This document shows positions 1 through 8,600 of a stretch of 64,000 nucleotides of DNA, piece after piece (within the stretch, counting starts at the first letter, position 1; each line of letters begins with the position of its first letter). Below the pieces are notes generated by a model, which made no database searches, was not told the origin of the DNA, and worked only from the letters and a program-made list of their open reading frames with translations. Source of the DNA: Chloroflexota bacterium (GTDB lineage Bacteria; Chloroflexota; UBA11872); the NCBI GenBank assembly GCA_026708035.1, contig JAPOVQ010000010.1:1-64000 (forward strand). Direction: 5' to 3'. Made by a program: the position numbers and the translations under genes.

Positions 1-555
1 ATCCTGGGGCAGGGATTGGTTGGAAGTCTGATGCTCCAGGTTCACAAGGCGGCGGGCCACGGTCCGGTGGTGGCGGTGGACGCCCTGGAGCGGCGTTGCG
101 AGCTGGCCGACCGCCTGGGCGCGGACGTGGTGATCAACGCGGCCCGTGAAGACCCGGTCGAAGCGGTGCGGAGCATCACGGCCGGCGTCGGGGCGGACAT
201 CGTCATCTATGCCGTCGGCGGCAGGGAGGGCGCCAAAGCTTTCCTCCAAGCACTGGACATGCTGGCAGTCGGCGGACTCCTCCATCTCATCGGACTTTGT
301 GAGCCCGATCCCCTGCCGCTGCCGTCCTCGAAGATTCAAGGCCGGCGCCTGCTCGGGGGCTACTACGGGCGCCCCAACGATGCCTGGACGGCGCGGACGG
401 GGATGGAGTTGCTCGCGTCCGGCGCGATAGACGCCGCGGCCATGACCACGCACCGCTTTCCCGCCGACCGCGCCGGCGACGCCTTTGCACTGCTGCAAGA
501 ACGACCGGGCGACGCTCTCGGCGTGATCCTGGAGTGGGACGCGGACCCGGCCTGA
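1..555 (+). CDS. Zinc-type alcohol dehydrogenase family protein, C-terminal part (cut by window edge)
   Basis: The reading frame is open from base 1, so the N-terminus lies outside the window. The visible 184 residues start at the nucleotide-binding glycine motif (GQGLVG) and an acidic strand end (VVAVDALERR), followed by the usual second half of a Rossmann domain and an MDR-type C-terminus. This is the cofactor domain of medium-chain NAD(P)-dependent dehydrogenases (threonine, sorbitol or alcohol type). The catalytic zinc domain would lie upstream. The substrate cannot be told. It ends 7 bp from the convergent transglutaminase-like gene. Confidence 0.85.
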   Translation: MLGQGLVGSLMLQVHKAAGHGPVVAVDALERRCELADRLGADVVINAAREDPVEAVRSITAGVGADIVIYAVGGREGAKAFLQALDMLAVGGLLHLIGLCEPDPLPLPSSKIQGRRLLGGYYGRPNDAWTARTGMELLASGAIDAAAMTTHRFPADRAGDAFALLQERPGDALGVILEWDADPA

Positions 556-562
556 GCGCCGC

Positions 563-1474
563 TTAGCCGAAGCCCGTGACCTCCACGCCAAAGACCGCTT
601 CAATCAGCGCCCGGTATTCCTTGTTGATGGTCCACAGGCCGGCGACCGTCGCCTGCTCCGAGGTCGTCTGGGCATAGTCGAAGCGCGGCGCGTCGGCGAG
701 GCGGTAGTTGATGAAGCCATTCACCTCGTGAGGGTGAAAGAAGAGGTCTCGGCAGCGCGCCACGCGCTCCTGCCATGTCGATTGGTAGCTCACGTCGCGC
801 TTCACTGCGTCGCCCTGTCGATCCATGATCGCGGGGTCGTTCATCAGGTCCCACGCCGAGGCGAAGCCGCCCTCAGGCTTGTGGAAATACACCCCCATGC
901 GGGGATCGACGTAGGCCCAGCTCCCGACGAAGACCTCCGCCGTCACGTGCCCGCCGATCACGTGGTAAATGATCCGCCCCGGAATACCCGCGACCTCGCA
1001 CAGCGGCACGTAAAGCCGCGAAAGTCCCTCGCAGAGCCACTCGCCCTTGGCGATCAGCTCCTCCTCGGTGCCGCCGTAGACGTAGACGTCGTGCGACGGC
1101 TCGCGGCCGGCCTCCTGGTGCACGTCGCGGCAGAACCGCATTAGCGCCAGCGCCTTGTCCGCCGGCGTTTCGGCCCCAGTCGTGGCACGGCGCACGACGT
1201 CCTCCAGTTCGGGTCGCGAGCCGGCGACGTAGGTCGTGCGTTCGGGCGTATAGGAGCGATAGAGGAATTCGGCGGTCTGCGGGCAGAGCAGCACGAGGTC
1301 GCGGCGCAGTTGGAAGTCGACCGTCCCGGTGTAGTTCACGTCCAGCTGGTTGTAGTTGACGATGTAGGCGGCGCGCCGCAGCTCACCTACGATCCGCTCG
1401 GCCGCCGCGAGCCCCGTATAGGGCCGCAGGTCGTCCCACGAGCCGGCAATCGGACCGTTGAACATCTCGCCCAT
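563..1474 (-). CDS. Transglutaminase-like superfamily protein
   Basis: A 303-residue protein with the Cys-His-Asp layout of transglutaminase-like (papain-fold) enzymes: Cys148 in WLCEGLSRLY, His176 in GGHVTAEVFV and Asp190 in WAYVDPRMG. The spacing matches the family. Members act as proteases, amidases or peptide N-glycanases; the substrate here is unknown. No signal peptide is seen. The start at 1474 is chosen because GGGGAG lies 7 nt upstream. An in-frame ATG at 1570 has no ribosome site and adds 32 unremarkable residues. It is divergent from the ThDP gene, so 1475-1605 should hold both promoters. Confidence 0.75.
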   Translation of the reverse strand: MGEMFNGPIAGSWDDLRPYTGLAAAERIVGELRRAAYIVNYNQLDVNYTGTVDFQLRRDLVLLCPQTAEFLYRSYTPERTTYVAGSRPELEDVVRRATTGAETPADKALALMRFCRDVHQEAGREPSHDVYVYGGTEEELIAKGEWLCEGLSRLYVPLCEVAGIPGRIIYHVIGGHVTAEVFVGSWAYVDPRMGVYFHKPEGGFASAWDLMNDPAIMDRQGDAVKRDVSYQSTWQERVARCRDLFFHPHEVNGFINYRLADAPRFDYAQTTSEQATVAGLWTINKEYRALIEAVFGVEVTGFG

Positions 1475-1605
1475 CCGAGCGCTCCCCGCTGCGACGGCGT
1501 CGCCGATGTCGCAGGATAGACCGAAAGGGTCTTGCGGTCGGCGTCCAGGGTTCGCGTCCGCGGGTACCATCGCCAGCCCAACTGCTGACTCGGGAGGGCC
1601 GCTCG

Positions 1606-3252
1606 ATGTCCAGTCGCTCTTCCAATACGGGCTCGTCTCACCTGGTGGCGGCGCTGATCGAATCGGGCGTCGAGCGCCTGTTCTCGCTGTCGGGCAACCA
1701 GATTCTCTCGATCTACGACGCGTGCCTCGATGCGGGGCTCGAGATCATCCACGTGCGCCACGAGGCCGCGGCGGTGCACATGGCCGACGCCTGGGGCCGG
1801 TTGACCGGCCGACCGGGCGTGGCGCTGCTGACCGCGGGTCCCGGTCACGCAAACGGGCTGTCGGCGCTGTTCGTCGCGCGGCAGTCCGAGTCGCCGCTGG
1901 TGGTGCTCAGCGGCCAGAGCGCGCGTGCGGACGACGGCCGCGGCGCCTTTCAGGAAATGCCCCAGGCGGAGCTTGCACAACCGCTCGCCAAGGCCGCCTG
2001 GACGGCGGAAGACTCGGCATCGCTCGGCGGCGACGTGCGCCGCGCGTTGGACCTTGCCGTGCGCGGTCGACCCGGTCCGGTGGCGGTCAGCCTTCCCAGC
2101 GACGTGCTCGAAGCGCAAGTCCCACGAAGCGATGATGCATTTGCAAACTCAGAGCTACCGACACTGACCGAGGCCGGTCAGCATCGCATCGGCGAGCTAC
2201 TCGACACCGCCCAACGCCCCATGATTCTGGCCGGTCCGGCCATGATGCGGCCGCCGGCGAGTGACTACCTCGAGCAGCTCGAATCGACGGCGGGCGTCCC
2301 GGTCGTGGCAACCGAGAGCCCGCGTGGCGTGAACGATCCCAGCTTGGGAGCGTTCGCCGAGGTGCTGGCGCAAGCCGACGTCGTCTTGCTGCTGGGTAAG
2401 CGCCTGGATCACTCGCTGCAGTTTGGCGCGCCGCCACTCTTCGCCGCCGACGCTTGCTTCGCGCAGGTCGACGCCGATGTCGCCGAGCTCGACCGCACGA
2501 CTAGCAACGTGCGCCCGCCGCAGCAACTCGCAATTGCCGTACAGGCGCATCCAGGACAGGCGGCAGGCCAAATCGCGGCGGCCGCCGGAAGCGCACGCCA
2601 CGAAAGCTGGCGCGACGCCGTGAGAGCCGCCGTGGCCCACCGTCCGGCGGCCTGGGACTCCTGGCAGTCCCCACCTCAGGGCCCGCTGCATCCGATCGAG
2701 GTTTGCCAATCGATCGGGCCGTGGGTGGATGACGGCATCGTCGTGATCGACGGCGGCGAGTTCGGCCAATGGGCCCAGGCGCTGCTGAGCGGCCGGCGGC
2801 GGGTCGTCAACGGCCCGGCTGGATCCATCGGCACCTCGATTCCCTTCGCGCTCACAGCCCGTCTGTTCGACCCAGATGCGCCGGTCGTCGCGATCCAGGG
2901 CGACGGCACGATCGGATTCCACCTGCTGGAGTTCGACACGGCGGTGCGCCACAACCTGCCGTTCGTCGCGATCGTCGGCAACGACGCCGGGTGGAACGCC
3001 GAGCGCCGCCTGCAGGCGCGAACGTACGGCGAAGACCGGATCTTCGCCTGCGACCTGCTCCCGACGCGCTACGACCTCGCGGTCGCGGCGCTGGGCGGCC
3101 ACGGCGAGCACGTGACGAAGCGGTCAGAACTGGACACCGCGCTCGAGCGCGCCTTTGCCTCGGGGCTGCCCAGCCTGGTCAACGTCGCCATCGAGCCCAC
3201 CGAGGCGCCGATCGTGCGCCGCAACGGGGCTCCGGCGCCCACTGGGCACTAG
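1606..3252 (+). CDS. Thiamine diphosphate-dependent enzyme (acetolactate synthase large subunit-like)
   Basis: A 548-residue protein with the three-domain layout of the acetolactate synthase/oxalyl-CoA decarboxylase/benzaldehyde lyase family. The N-terminal PYR domain carries the cofactor-activating Glu in RHEAAAVHMADAWG and the GPGHANGLSAL loop. A central domain follows, then a C-terminal PP domain with the GDGTIGFHLLEF...N metal/ThDP motif. GGGAGGG sits about 7 nt before the ATG. True acetolactate synthases are usually encoded beside ilvN or ilvC, which are absent, so a catabolic 2-oxo-acid decarboxylase or lyase is more likely. Its stop overlaps the convergent OYE gene by 4 bp. Confidence 0.85.
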   Translation: MSSRSSNTGSSHLVAALIESGVERLFSLSGNQILSIYDACLDAGLEIIHVRHEAAAVHMADAWGRLTGRPGVALLTAGPGHANGLSALFVARQSESPLVVLSGQSARADDGRGAFQEMPQAELAQPLAKAAWTAEDSASLGGDVRRALDLAVRGRPGPVAVSLPSDVLEAQVPRSDDAFANSELPTLTEAGQHRIGELLDTAQRPMILAGPAMMRPPASDYLEQLESTAGVPVVATESPRGVNDPSLGAFAEVLAQADVVLLLGKRLDHSLQFGAPPLFAADACFAQVDADVAELDRTTSNVRPPQQLAIAVQAHPGQAAGQIAAAAGSARHESWRDAVRAAVAHRPAAWDSWQSPPQGPLHPIEVCQSIGPWVDDGIVVIDGGEFGQWAQALLSGRRRVVNGPAGSIGTSIPFALTARLFDPDAPVVAIQGDGTIGFHLLEFDTAVRHNLPFVAIVGNDAGWNAERRLQARTYGEDRIFACDLLPTRYDLAVAALGGHGEHVTKRSELDTALERAFASGLPSLVNVAIEPTEAPIVRRNGAPAPTGH

Positions 3253-4301
3253 CCCGCCGTCGGCTTGGGCTTCGCCTGGACGTAAGTGCCCGGCCACGGC
3301 ACGTCGACGCCGAGCTCCGCGGCGGCGTGGAGCGCCCAGTAGGGGTTGCGCAGCAGCTCGCGGCCGAGGGCGACCAAGTCCGCACGACCACTTTGCACGA
3401 CCTCGTCGGCCATCCGGGCGTTCTCGATCAGCCCCACCGCGATGACCGGCCCTCCGGCCACGCGGCGGATGGTCTCGGCCGCCGGCAACAGGTAGCCGGG
3501 ATAGACCTTGGGAACGCTGGGCGTGACGCCGCCGGCGCTGACGTGGATCAGGTCGGCGCCCGCCTCCCGCAGACACCGCGAGCCAATGGCCATGTCGTCG
3601 GCGGTGTTGCCGCCGTCCACGAAGTCGGTGCCGGAGATGCGCACCGAGATCGGCATCCAGTCCGGAATCGCTTCTCGCACGGCGGCGACGACCTCGCACG
3701 GCATGCGAGCGCGATGCTCGATTCCGCCGCCGTATTCGTCGTCGCGCTGGTTGGTGAGCGGCGAGAAAAACTCGCTGAGCAGATATCCGTGCGCGGAGTG
3801 AATCTCGATCGCCTGGAATCCGGCCTCAACCGCGCGGCGCGCGGCGGCTGCAAAGGCCGCAACGACGCCTTGGATTTCTGAAACGGAGAGACTCATCGGC
3901 ACGCGCCAGCCGGCATCGAACCGTAACCGGCTCGGCGCCACGAGGCGGTGCCCGGAGTGCCCGCGCTCGTCGTAGTAGGCCTTGCGCCCGGCGTGGCCGA
4001 GCTGGATGCCGATCACAGCGCCCTGCGAGGCGCAAAAGGCCGCGATGCGACGCAGCGGCTCGATCTGGGCGTCGTCCCAGAGGCCCAGATTGACCGGATA
4101 GATCACGCCCCGGGGTTCGACGGCCGTGACCTCGGTGAAGATCAGCCCCACGCCCCCGACCGCGCGCGAGCCGTAGTGCACCACGTGCCAGTCGCCGGCA
4201 GCACCGCCGTCCACGGCCGCCAGCTGGTCCATTGGGGCCATCACCACGCGGTTGCGCAGCGTGACGCCGCGGACGCGCAACGGATCGAACAATCCGGGCA
4301 T
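3249..4301 (-). CDS. Old Yellow Enzyme family NADH:flavin oxidoreductase (YqjM/NamA-like)
   Basis: A 350-residue FMN TIM-barrel that follows Bacillus YqjM along its whole length: FDPLRVRGVTLRNRVVMAPM start, IQLGHAGRK, the substrate-binding HSAHGYLLSEFFSPLTN segment, EYGG, and the phosphate-binding VGLIENARMADEVVQSGRADLVALGRELLRNP end (given here only as landmarks GLIE and GRELLRNP). It would reduce activated C=C bonds using NAD(P)H. The Cys and Tyr of the YqjM SPMCMYS motif are replaced (APMDQLA), which should alter flavin redox tuning. The start at 4301 matches the homologue; an upstream ATG at 4394 only adds Arg-rich sequence. Confidence 0.85.
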   Translation of the reverse strand: MPGLFDPLRVRGVTLRNRVVMAPMDQLAAVDGGAAGDWHVVHYGSRAVGGVGLIFTEVTAVEPRGVIYPVNLGLWDDAQIEPLRRIAAFCASQGAVIGIQLGHAGRKAYYDERGHSGHRLVAPSRLRFDAGWRVPMSLSVSEIQGVVAAFAAAARRAVEAGFQAIEIHSAHGYLLSEFFSPLTNQRDDEYGGGIEHRARMPCEVVAAVREAIPDWMPISVRISGTDFVDGGNTADDMAIGSRCLREAGADLIHVSAGGVTPSVPKVYPGYLLPAAETIRRVAGGPVIAVGLIENARMADEVVQSGRADLVALGRELLRNPYWALHAAAELGVDVPWPGTYVQAKPKPTAG

Positions 4302-4332
4302 TGGTTGCTCACAGAGAGAGGGGCGGCGGATT

Positions 4333-4397
4333 CTAGTGGGCGGGCCGCGCCAAAGCGTCGCGACGCTCGCTGGTCGCCGCCGCCGGGCGCCCACTAG
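4333..4397. promoter_or_regulatory. Nested inverted repeats between divergent OYE and ABC genes
   Basis: A 10-bp perfect inverted repeat (CTAGTGGGCG at 4333-4342, CGCCCACTAG at 4388-4397) encloses a 14-bp palindrome AGCGTCGCGACGCT at 4354-4367. It lies between the OYE start (4301) and the ABC ATPase start (4503), where both genes must have their promoters. It could be an operator or an RNA hairpin in the 5' leader. No binding protein can be named. Confidence 0.4.
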
Positions 4398-4502
4398 GGG
4401 CGCCCCCTACACGGAGGACCCTCGCGACGCCCGCGGGCACCGGCCGGATACCATTGCGCCGCGTGGCGCAGCGGGAGAAGTGACACGGACAACAGCCAGC
4501 CG

Positions 4503-5432
4503 GTGCTCGAGTGCCGCGACCTGCGCAAGAGCTTTGGCGAACTCACGGCGGTGGATGGTGTGAGCTTTCACATCGCCGCCGGCGAGACCTACGGCCTGCT
4601 GGGCCCCAACGGCGCGGGCAAGACCACCAGCATCTCCATGGCGGTGGGCCTGATGCGCCGTGACGGCGGCCAGGTGCTGGTGGACGGCGAGCCCCTCGAT
4701 CCCGGCACCACGAGCCTCAAGGCCAAGATCGGATTGGTTCCGCAAGACATCGCCGTCTATCCGGACCTGACGGCGCGGGAGAACCTGCGGTTCTTCGGCC
4801 GCCTCTACGACATGCCGCGCGCGGAGCTGCGTCGCCGCGTGGACGAGGTGCTCGAGATCATCGGGCTCAGCGACCGTGCAGACGATCGCGCCGACACCTT
4901 CTCCGGCGGGATGAAGCGCCGGCTCAACATCGGCATCGGGCTCTTGCACGCCCCGCGCCTCCTGGTGCTCGACGAGCCGACCGTCGGCGTGGATCCGCAG
5001 AGCCGCAATGCCATTCTCGAGAGCATTGAGCAGCTGGGCCGCCAGGGTCTGGCGGTGCTCTACACGACGCACTACATGGAAGAAGCCGAGCGGCTCTGCG
5101 ACCGCATCGGCATCATCGATCGTGGGCAGATCAAGGCCGAGGGCACGCGCCGGGAGCTGGCCCAGATCGTGCGCGAGCACGACCGCGTGCGCCTGAGCGC
5201 CAGCGGTTCGCTGCACGCCGGCGCGGAGGCCATTGGGTGCATCGCCGGAGTGCAACAGGTCGACGTGGTCGACGGCGGCATCGACGTGCTGGTCGAGCAA
5301 GCCGGCAACTCGCTGACGGCGATGCTGTCGGCGCTGGACGAGGCCGGCGTGTCGATCACGGGCGTTGAGATCGACGAGCCGAATCTCGAAGCCGTATTCC
5401 TGCATCTCACCGGGCGCTCGCTGCGGGACTAG
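4503..5432 (+). CDS. ABC transporter ATP-binding protein (DrrA/ABC-2 type)
   Basis: A 309-residue ATPase with Walker A GPNGAGKTTS, Q-loop VPQD, signature FSGGMKRRLNIG, Walker B LLVLDEPTVGVD and switch His in TTHYMEEAE. After the nucleotide domain comes the roughly 80-residue C-terminal extension typical of the DrrA/NatA/YhaQ group. It would power the two membrane proteins encoded directly downstream, making an exporter. The GTG start at 4503 has no good ribosome site and no better in-frame start is visible, so the exact N-terminus is uncertain. Confidence 0.9.
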   Translation: MLECRDLRKSFGELTAVDGVSFHIAAGETYGLLGPNGAGKTTSISMAVGLMRRDGGQVLVDGEPLDPGTTSLKAKIGLVPQDIAVYPDLTARENLRFFGRLYDMPRAELRRRVDEVLEIIGLSDRADDRADTFSGGMKRRLNIGIGLLHAPRLLVLDEPTVGVDPQSRNAILESIEQLGRQGLAVLYTTHYMEEAERLCDRIGIIDRGQIKAEGTRRELAQIVREHDRVRLSASGSLHAGAEAIGCIAGVQQVDVVDGGIDVLVEQAGNSLTAMLSALDEAGVSITGVEIDEPNLEAVFLHLTGRSLRD

Positions 5433-5434
5433 GC

Positions 5435-6628
5435 ATGCGGTCCGCCCTGGTCATCGCGGCGAAGGATCTGCGGCAGCGCGCCCGGGACCGCTCGGTGTAC
5501 GTGTTCGCCATCGCCGCCCCTCTCGGCCTGGCGGCCATCTTCGGCTTCGTCTTCAACCCCATCAGCGACGCCGACTTCACGGCGACGTTCGCCGTGGCCG
5601 ACATCGATCAGGGGCCGCTCGCGGCCCCGCTGGTGGACGGCGTGCTCGGTGGTCTCGCGGAAGACGGAAACGTCAACCTGGTGCGCACCGCGAGCGCGGA
5701 AGAGGCCACGCGCCTGGTTGAGGGCGACGGCGAACGCGCCGACCAGGACGTGGACGCGGCCATCATCATTCCGGCTGAGTTCTCCGCCCGCGTGCAGACC
5801 GGCCGGCCGTCGGAGCTCCGCGTCATCCAGAACGTGAACTCGACCCTCGCGTCGACCCTGGCCCTGGCGATCGTCCAGGAATACGCCCGGCAGCTCGACT
5901 ACGTGCAGGGAGCGGTGGTAACCGTGGTTTCGTCGGATCCCGCGCGCCTGGCCGACGCGGCGGCGATCGCGCAGCGTGCCGGGGACACACCTAGCCCGGT
6001 TTCGGTGCGGGACGTCTCCGCGACCATCAAGCAGCTGGACAACACGACGTTCTATGCCGCCGGGCTCGCCACGTTTTTCTTGTTCTTCACGGTGACGTTC
6101 GGCGTCAACAGCCTGCTGGAAGAGCGCCACGCGGGCACGCTGAGCCGCTTGCTGGCGGCGCCCCTGCCGCAGTGGTCGATCATCCTCGGCAAGGCGATCA
6201 CGGCGTTTGGCCTGGGCCTGGTGAGCATGCTGATCCTGATCGTGGGCACCAGTTTCATTCTGGGCGCCGATTGGGGCAATCCCGTCGGCGTGGCGCTGCT
6301 GGTCGTGGCGGCCACGGCGTCGGCCATCGGCGTGATGGCCATGGTGAGCGCATTGGCGCGAACGTCGGAGCAGGGCGCGGTGTTCTCGTCCATCGCCGCC
6401 GTTGTGCTGGGAATCCTCGGCGGGACGTTCTTCCCGATCAATCAGGCCGGCGGTGTGCTCGCAGGCCTTCGCTATGCCGCGCCGCACGCCTGGTTCCTCC
6501 AGGGGCTGGGCGATCTGGCCGGCGGCTCGATCGGCGTCATCGTGCCCGCGATCGCGGCGCTGCTCGTGTTCACCGCCGTGACTTCGGGGATCGCGCTGGC
6601 GCTGCTCCGGCGGAGGCTCAATCCATGA
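5435..6628 (+). CDS. ABC-2 type transport permease, first subunit
   Basis: A 397-residue membrane protein starting 2 nt after the ATPase stop. The layout is the YhaP/NatB type: one N-terminal membrane helix, a long extracytoplasmic domain (about residues 45-200), then five C-terminal helices starting near FYAAGLATFFLFFTVTFG and containing the LLEERHAGTLSRLLAAP coupling segment that docks on the ATPase. Together with the next gene it should form a heterodimeric exporter. The substrate (drug, lipid or Na+) cannot be read from sequence. Its stop overlaps the next start as ATGA. Confidence 0.88.
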   Translation: MRSALVIAAKDLRQRARDRSVYVFAIAAPLGLAAIFGFVFNPISDADFTATFAVADIDQGPLAAPLVDGVLGGLAEDGNVNLVRTASAEEATRLVEGDGERADQDVDAAIIIPAEFSARVQTGRPSELRVIQNVNSTLASTLALAIVQEYARQLDYVQGAVVTVVSSDPARLADAAAIAQRAGDTPSPVSVRDVSATIKQLDNTTFYAAGLATFFLFFTVTFGVNSLLEERHAGTLSRLLAAPLPQWSIILGKAITAFGLGLVSMLILIVGTSFILGADWGNPVGVALLVVAATASAIGVMAMVSALARTSEQGAVFSSIAAVVLGILGGTFFPINQAGGVLAGLRYAAPHAWFLQGLGDLAGGSIGVIVPAIAALLVFTAVTSGIALALLRRRLNP

Positions 6629-7797
6629 AGGCGCTCGCGATCGCCGGCTCGAATCTGCGTCGCTTCGCGCGCGAGCGCAGCAACGTGTTCTTCGTCCTCA
6701 TCCTCCCCATGCTGCTCATCCTGGTGCTGGGCTCGGTGTTCGGACGCGGATTCGAGCCGCGCGTGGGCCTGGTGGCTCCGGGAACCGGCGACCTGACGAG
6801 TGCCTTGGTCGAAGGCCTCGAGGCGCACGAGGGATTCGAGGTGAATAGGCACGACGATCGCGACGCCGTGGTTCGCGCCGTCGAGCGCGGCGAGTTGGAG
6901 GCCGGCCTGATCCTTCCGTCCGACTACGACGACGCCATTCGCACCGGCAACGCGGTCGAGGTCGACTTCATCGCGCGCCCGGGACAGGATTCGCTGAGCA
7001 TCCGCCGCACCATCGACGCGCTGCTGGCGGAGCAGATGGCGCTGCCGCGCATTGCCGGATTCGTCGCCAAGGAGGCCGGGATTCCCTATGACCAAGCGGT
7101 GGCCCAGGCGTCCGCCGTGACCGGCGAAACCGCCGGCGTGCAGGTCGAGTCGACGGTTGCCGGAGAGTCGTTCATCGGCCGCCGCAGCTGGGGGCAATTC
7201 GATCTCGGCGCCCAACAGCAGCTCATGCTCTTCATGTTTCTCACCTCGCTTGCGGGGTCGGCCGCGCTGGTGCAGACGCGGCGATTGGGCATCGCGCGCC
7301 GCATGTTCGCCACGCCCACGACCGTGCGCACCATCCTGCTCGGCGAGGGCCTGGGACGATTCGGGGTCGCGTTAGTGCAGGGCGTCTACATCATGCTGGG
7401 CACGATGCTGATCTTCGGCGTGCGCTGGGGCGATCCGCTCAGCGCCGTTCTGATCGTGCTCGCGTTCGGCCTCGTCGGCAGCGGGGCCGCCATGCTCATG
7501 GGCGCGCTGTTCAGCAACGACCAACAGGCGGCGCCGGTGGGCGTGTTCCTGGGACTGGGCACCGCGGCCCTCGGCGGCTGCATGATGCCGCTCTATGTGA
7601 TGGAGCTATTTGCCCCCGCCGTGTGGACCGTGGCGCACGTGATGCCGCACGCCTGGGCGCTGGAGGCATTCGAGGTCCTGGCGATCCAAGACGGCGGCGT
7701 GGGCGACGTGCTGCCGTTCCTCGGCATCCTGCTCGGCTACGCGGCAGCGTTCTACGTGCTGGCCATCTGGCGACTGCGGGTGGTCCTCACCCGCTAG
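6625..7797 (+). CDS. ABC-2 type transport permease, second subunit
   Basis: A 390-residue paralogue of the preceding gene with the same topology: N-terminal helix (VFFVLILPMLLILVLGSVFG), a soluble extracytoplasmic domain to about residue 195, then helices from LMLFMFLTSLAGSAAL onward, with the TRRLGIARRMFATP coupling element. The start at 6625 is fixed by the ATGA overlap with the upstream stop. It is the last gene of the three-gene exporter operon; no terminator is apparent before the convergent gene. Confidence 0.88.
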   Translation: MKALAIAGSNLRRFARERSNVFFVLILPMLLILVLGSVFGRGFEPRVGLVAPGTGDLTSALVEGLEAHEGFEVNRHDDRDAVVRAVERGELEAGLILPSDYDDAIRTGNAVEVDFIARPGQDSLSIRRTIDALLAEQMALPRIAGFVAKEAGIPYDQAVAQASAVTGETAGVQVESTVAGESFIGRRSWGQFDLGAQQQLMLFMFLTSLAGSAALVQTRRLGIARRMFATPTTVRTILLGEGLGRFGVALVQGVYIMLGTMLIFGVRWGDPLSAVLIVLAFGLVGSGAAMLMGALFSNDQQAAPVGVFLGLGTAALGGCMMPLYVMELFAPAVWTVAHVMPHAWALEAFEVLAIQDGGVGDVLPFLGILLGYAAAFYVLAIWRLRVVLTR

Positions 7798-7815
7798 GCG
7801 CCAGCCTCGGCGCGG

Positions 7816-8577
7816 CTACCGCCCGATGCTCCGCAGGTATTCGCGCGAGATGCGCGCCCGTTCGCGCGGCGGCTGATCCACCAGGCGTCCGCCGTGGCAG
7901 ACGACCCAGCCGTCGAACTGAATGTCGTCGAGGGTGTCGAAGATCGCCGGAATACTGGGAAACAGGTCGCCGCCACCGACGTTGACGTAGCGCCAGCCGC
8001 GGTAGTCCTGCAGGTGGACGTAGGACAGCCGCTGGGCGAACTCGCGCAGGCACTCGCACGCGTCCCAGCCGATGAGCTGCGCGTGCGACACGTCGATGCA
8101 CAGCTCGAGGTCGGGGGCCGCGTCCAGGACCTGACGAATCTCCGGCTCGGTCTGAACGAGCTGCCCGGTGTGAAAGTGAAATACGACGGTTGCGCCCCGG
8201 TCGGCGCCGAACTTCCGCAACGCTTCCGCCGCCGCCGCGAAGCGGTTGATCTCATCGGTGGACGGCGGACGATTCTCGGGCCGCTCCGGCGCCATGATCA
8301 CGAAGGCGTCCGCGCCGACGTCCGCCGTGAACTCGATGCGCCGGCAGTTGGCTTCGAAGACCGCCGGATCATCGGCGAAATTCCAGTCCCGCCCGCACAC
8401 GCCGGCCACCGGCAGTCCGGCTGCAGAGGAGACTTCGGACACGCGCTTCGCCGAGCCGAGCCAGTCGAGCGACTGCCGCACCTCCCAGCTGTCCCAGCCG
8501 GTCTGCTTGATCTCGGCGAGCATGCGCTCGAGGTCCGGCGTGGATCCAAACTCCAGCGTGTTGTAGGCAAGCTTCAT
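7816..8577 (-). CDS. Sugar phosphate isomerase/epimerase-like TIM-barrel protein
   Basis: A 253-residue xylose isomerase-like TIM barrel. Landmarks are the MKLAYNTLEFG first strand, a VVFHFHTGQLVQ strand, ELCIDVSHAQLIG with a metal-ligand Asp and His, and LSYVHLQDYRG. The family (IolE/IolI/Hyi-like) isomerises or epimerises sugars, inositols or hydroxypyruvate using a divalent metal. The substrate is unknown. The ATG at 8577 begins a canonical N-terminus. It lies 23 bp downstream of the M20 peptidase gene, so the two are probably co-transcribed. Confidence 0.8.
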   Translation of the reverse strand: MKLAYNTLEFGSTPDLERMLAEIKQTGWDSWEVRQSLDWLGSAKRVSEVSSAAGLPVAGVCGRDWNFADDPAVFEANCRRIEFTADVGADAFVIMAPERPENRPPSTDEINRFAAAAEALRKFGADRGATVVFHFHTGQLVQTEPEIRQVLDAAPDLELCIDVSHAQLIGWDACECLREFAQRLSYVHLQDYRGWRYVNVGGGDLFPSIPAIFDTLDDIQFDGWVVCHGGRLVDQPPRERARISREYLRSIGR

Positions 8578-8600
8578 GGCAATCTCAGCTCCGCGGATTG

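Noticed and set aside
1606-3252. Assignment as ilvB (acetolactate synthase)
   Set aside because: The family fits, but no small subunit or other branched-chain genes are nearby, so a specific symbol is not justified.
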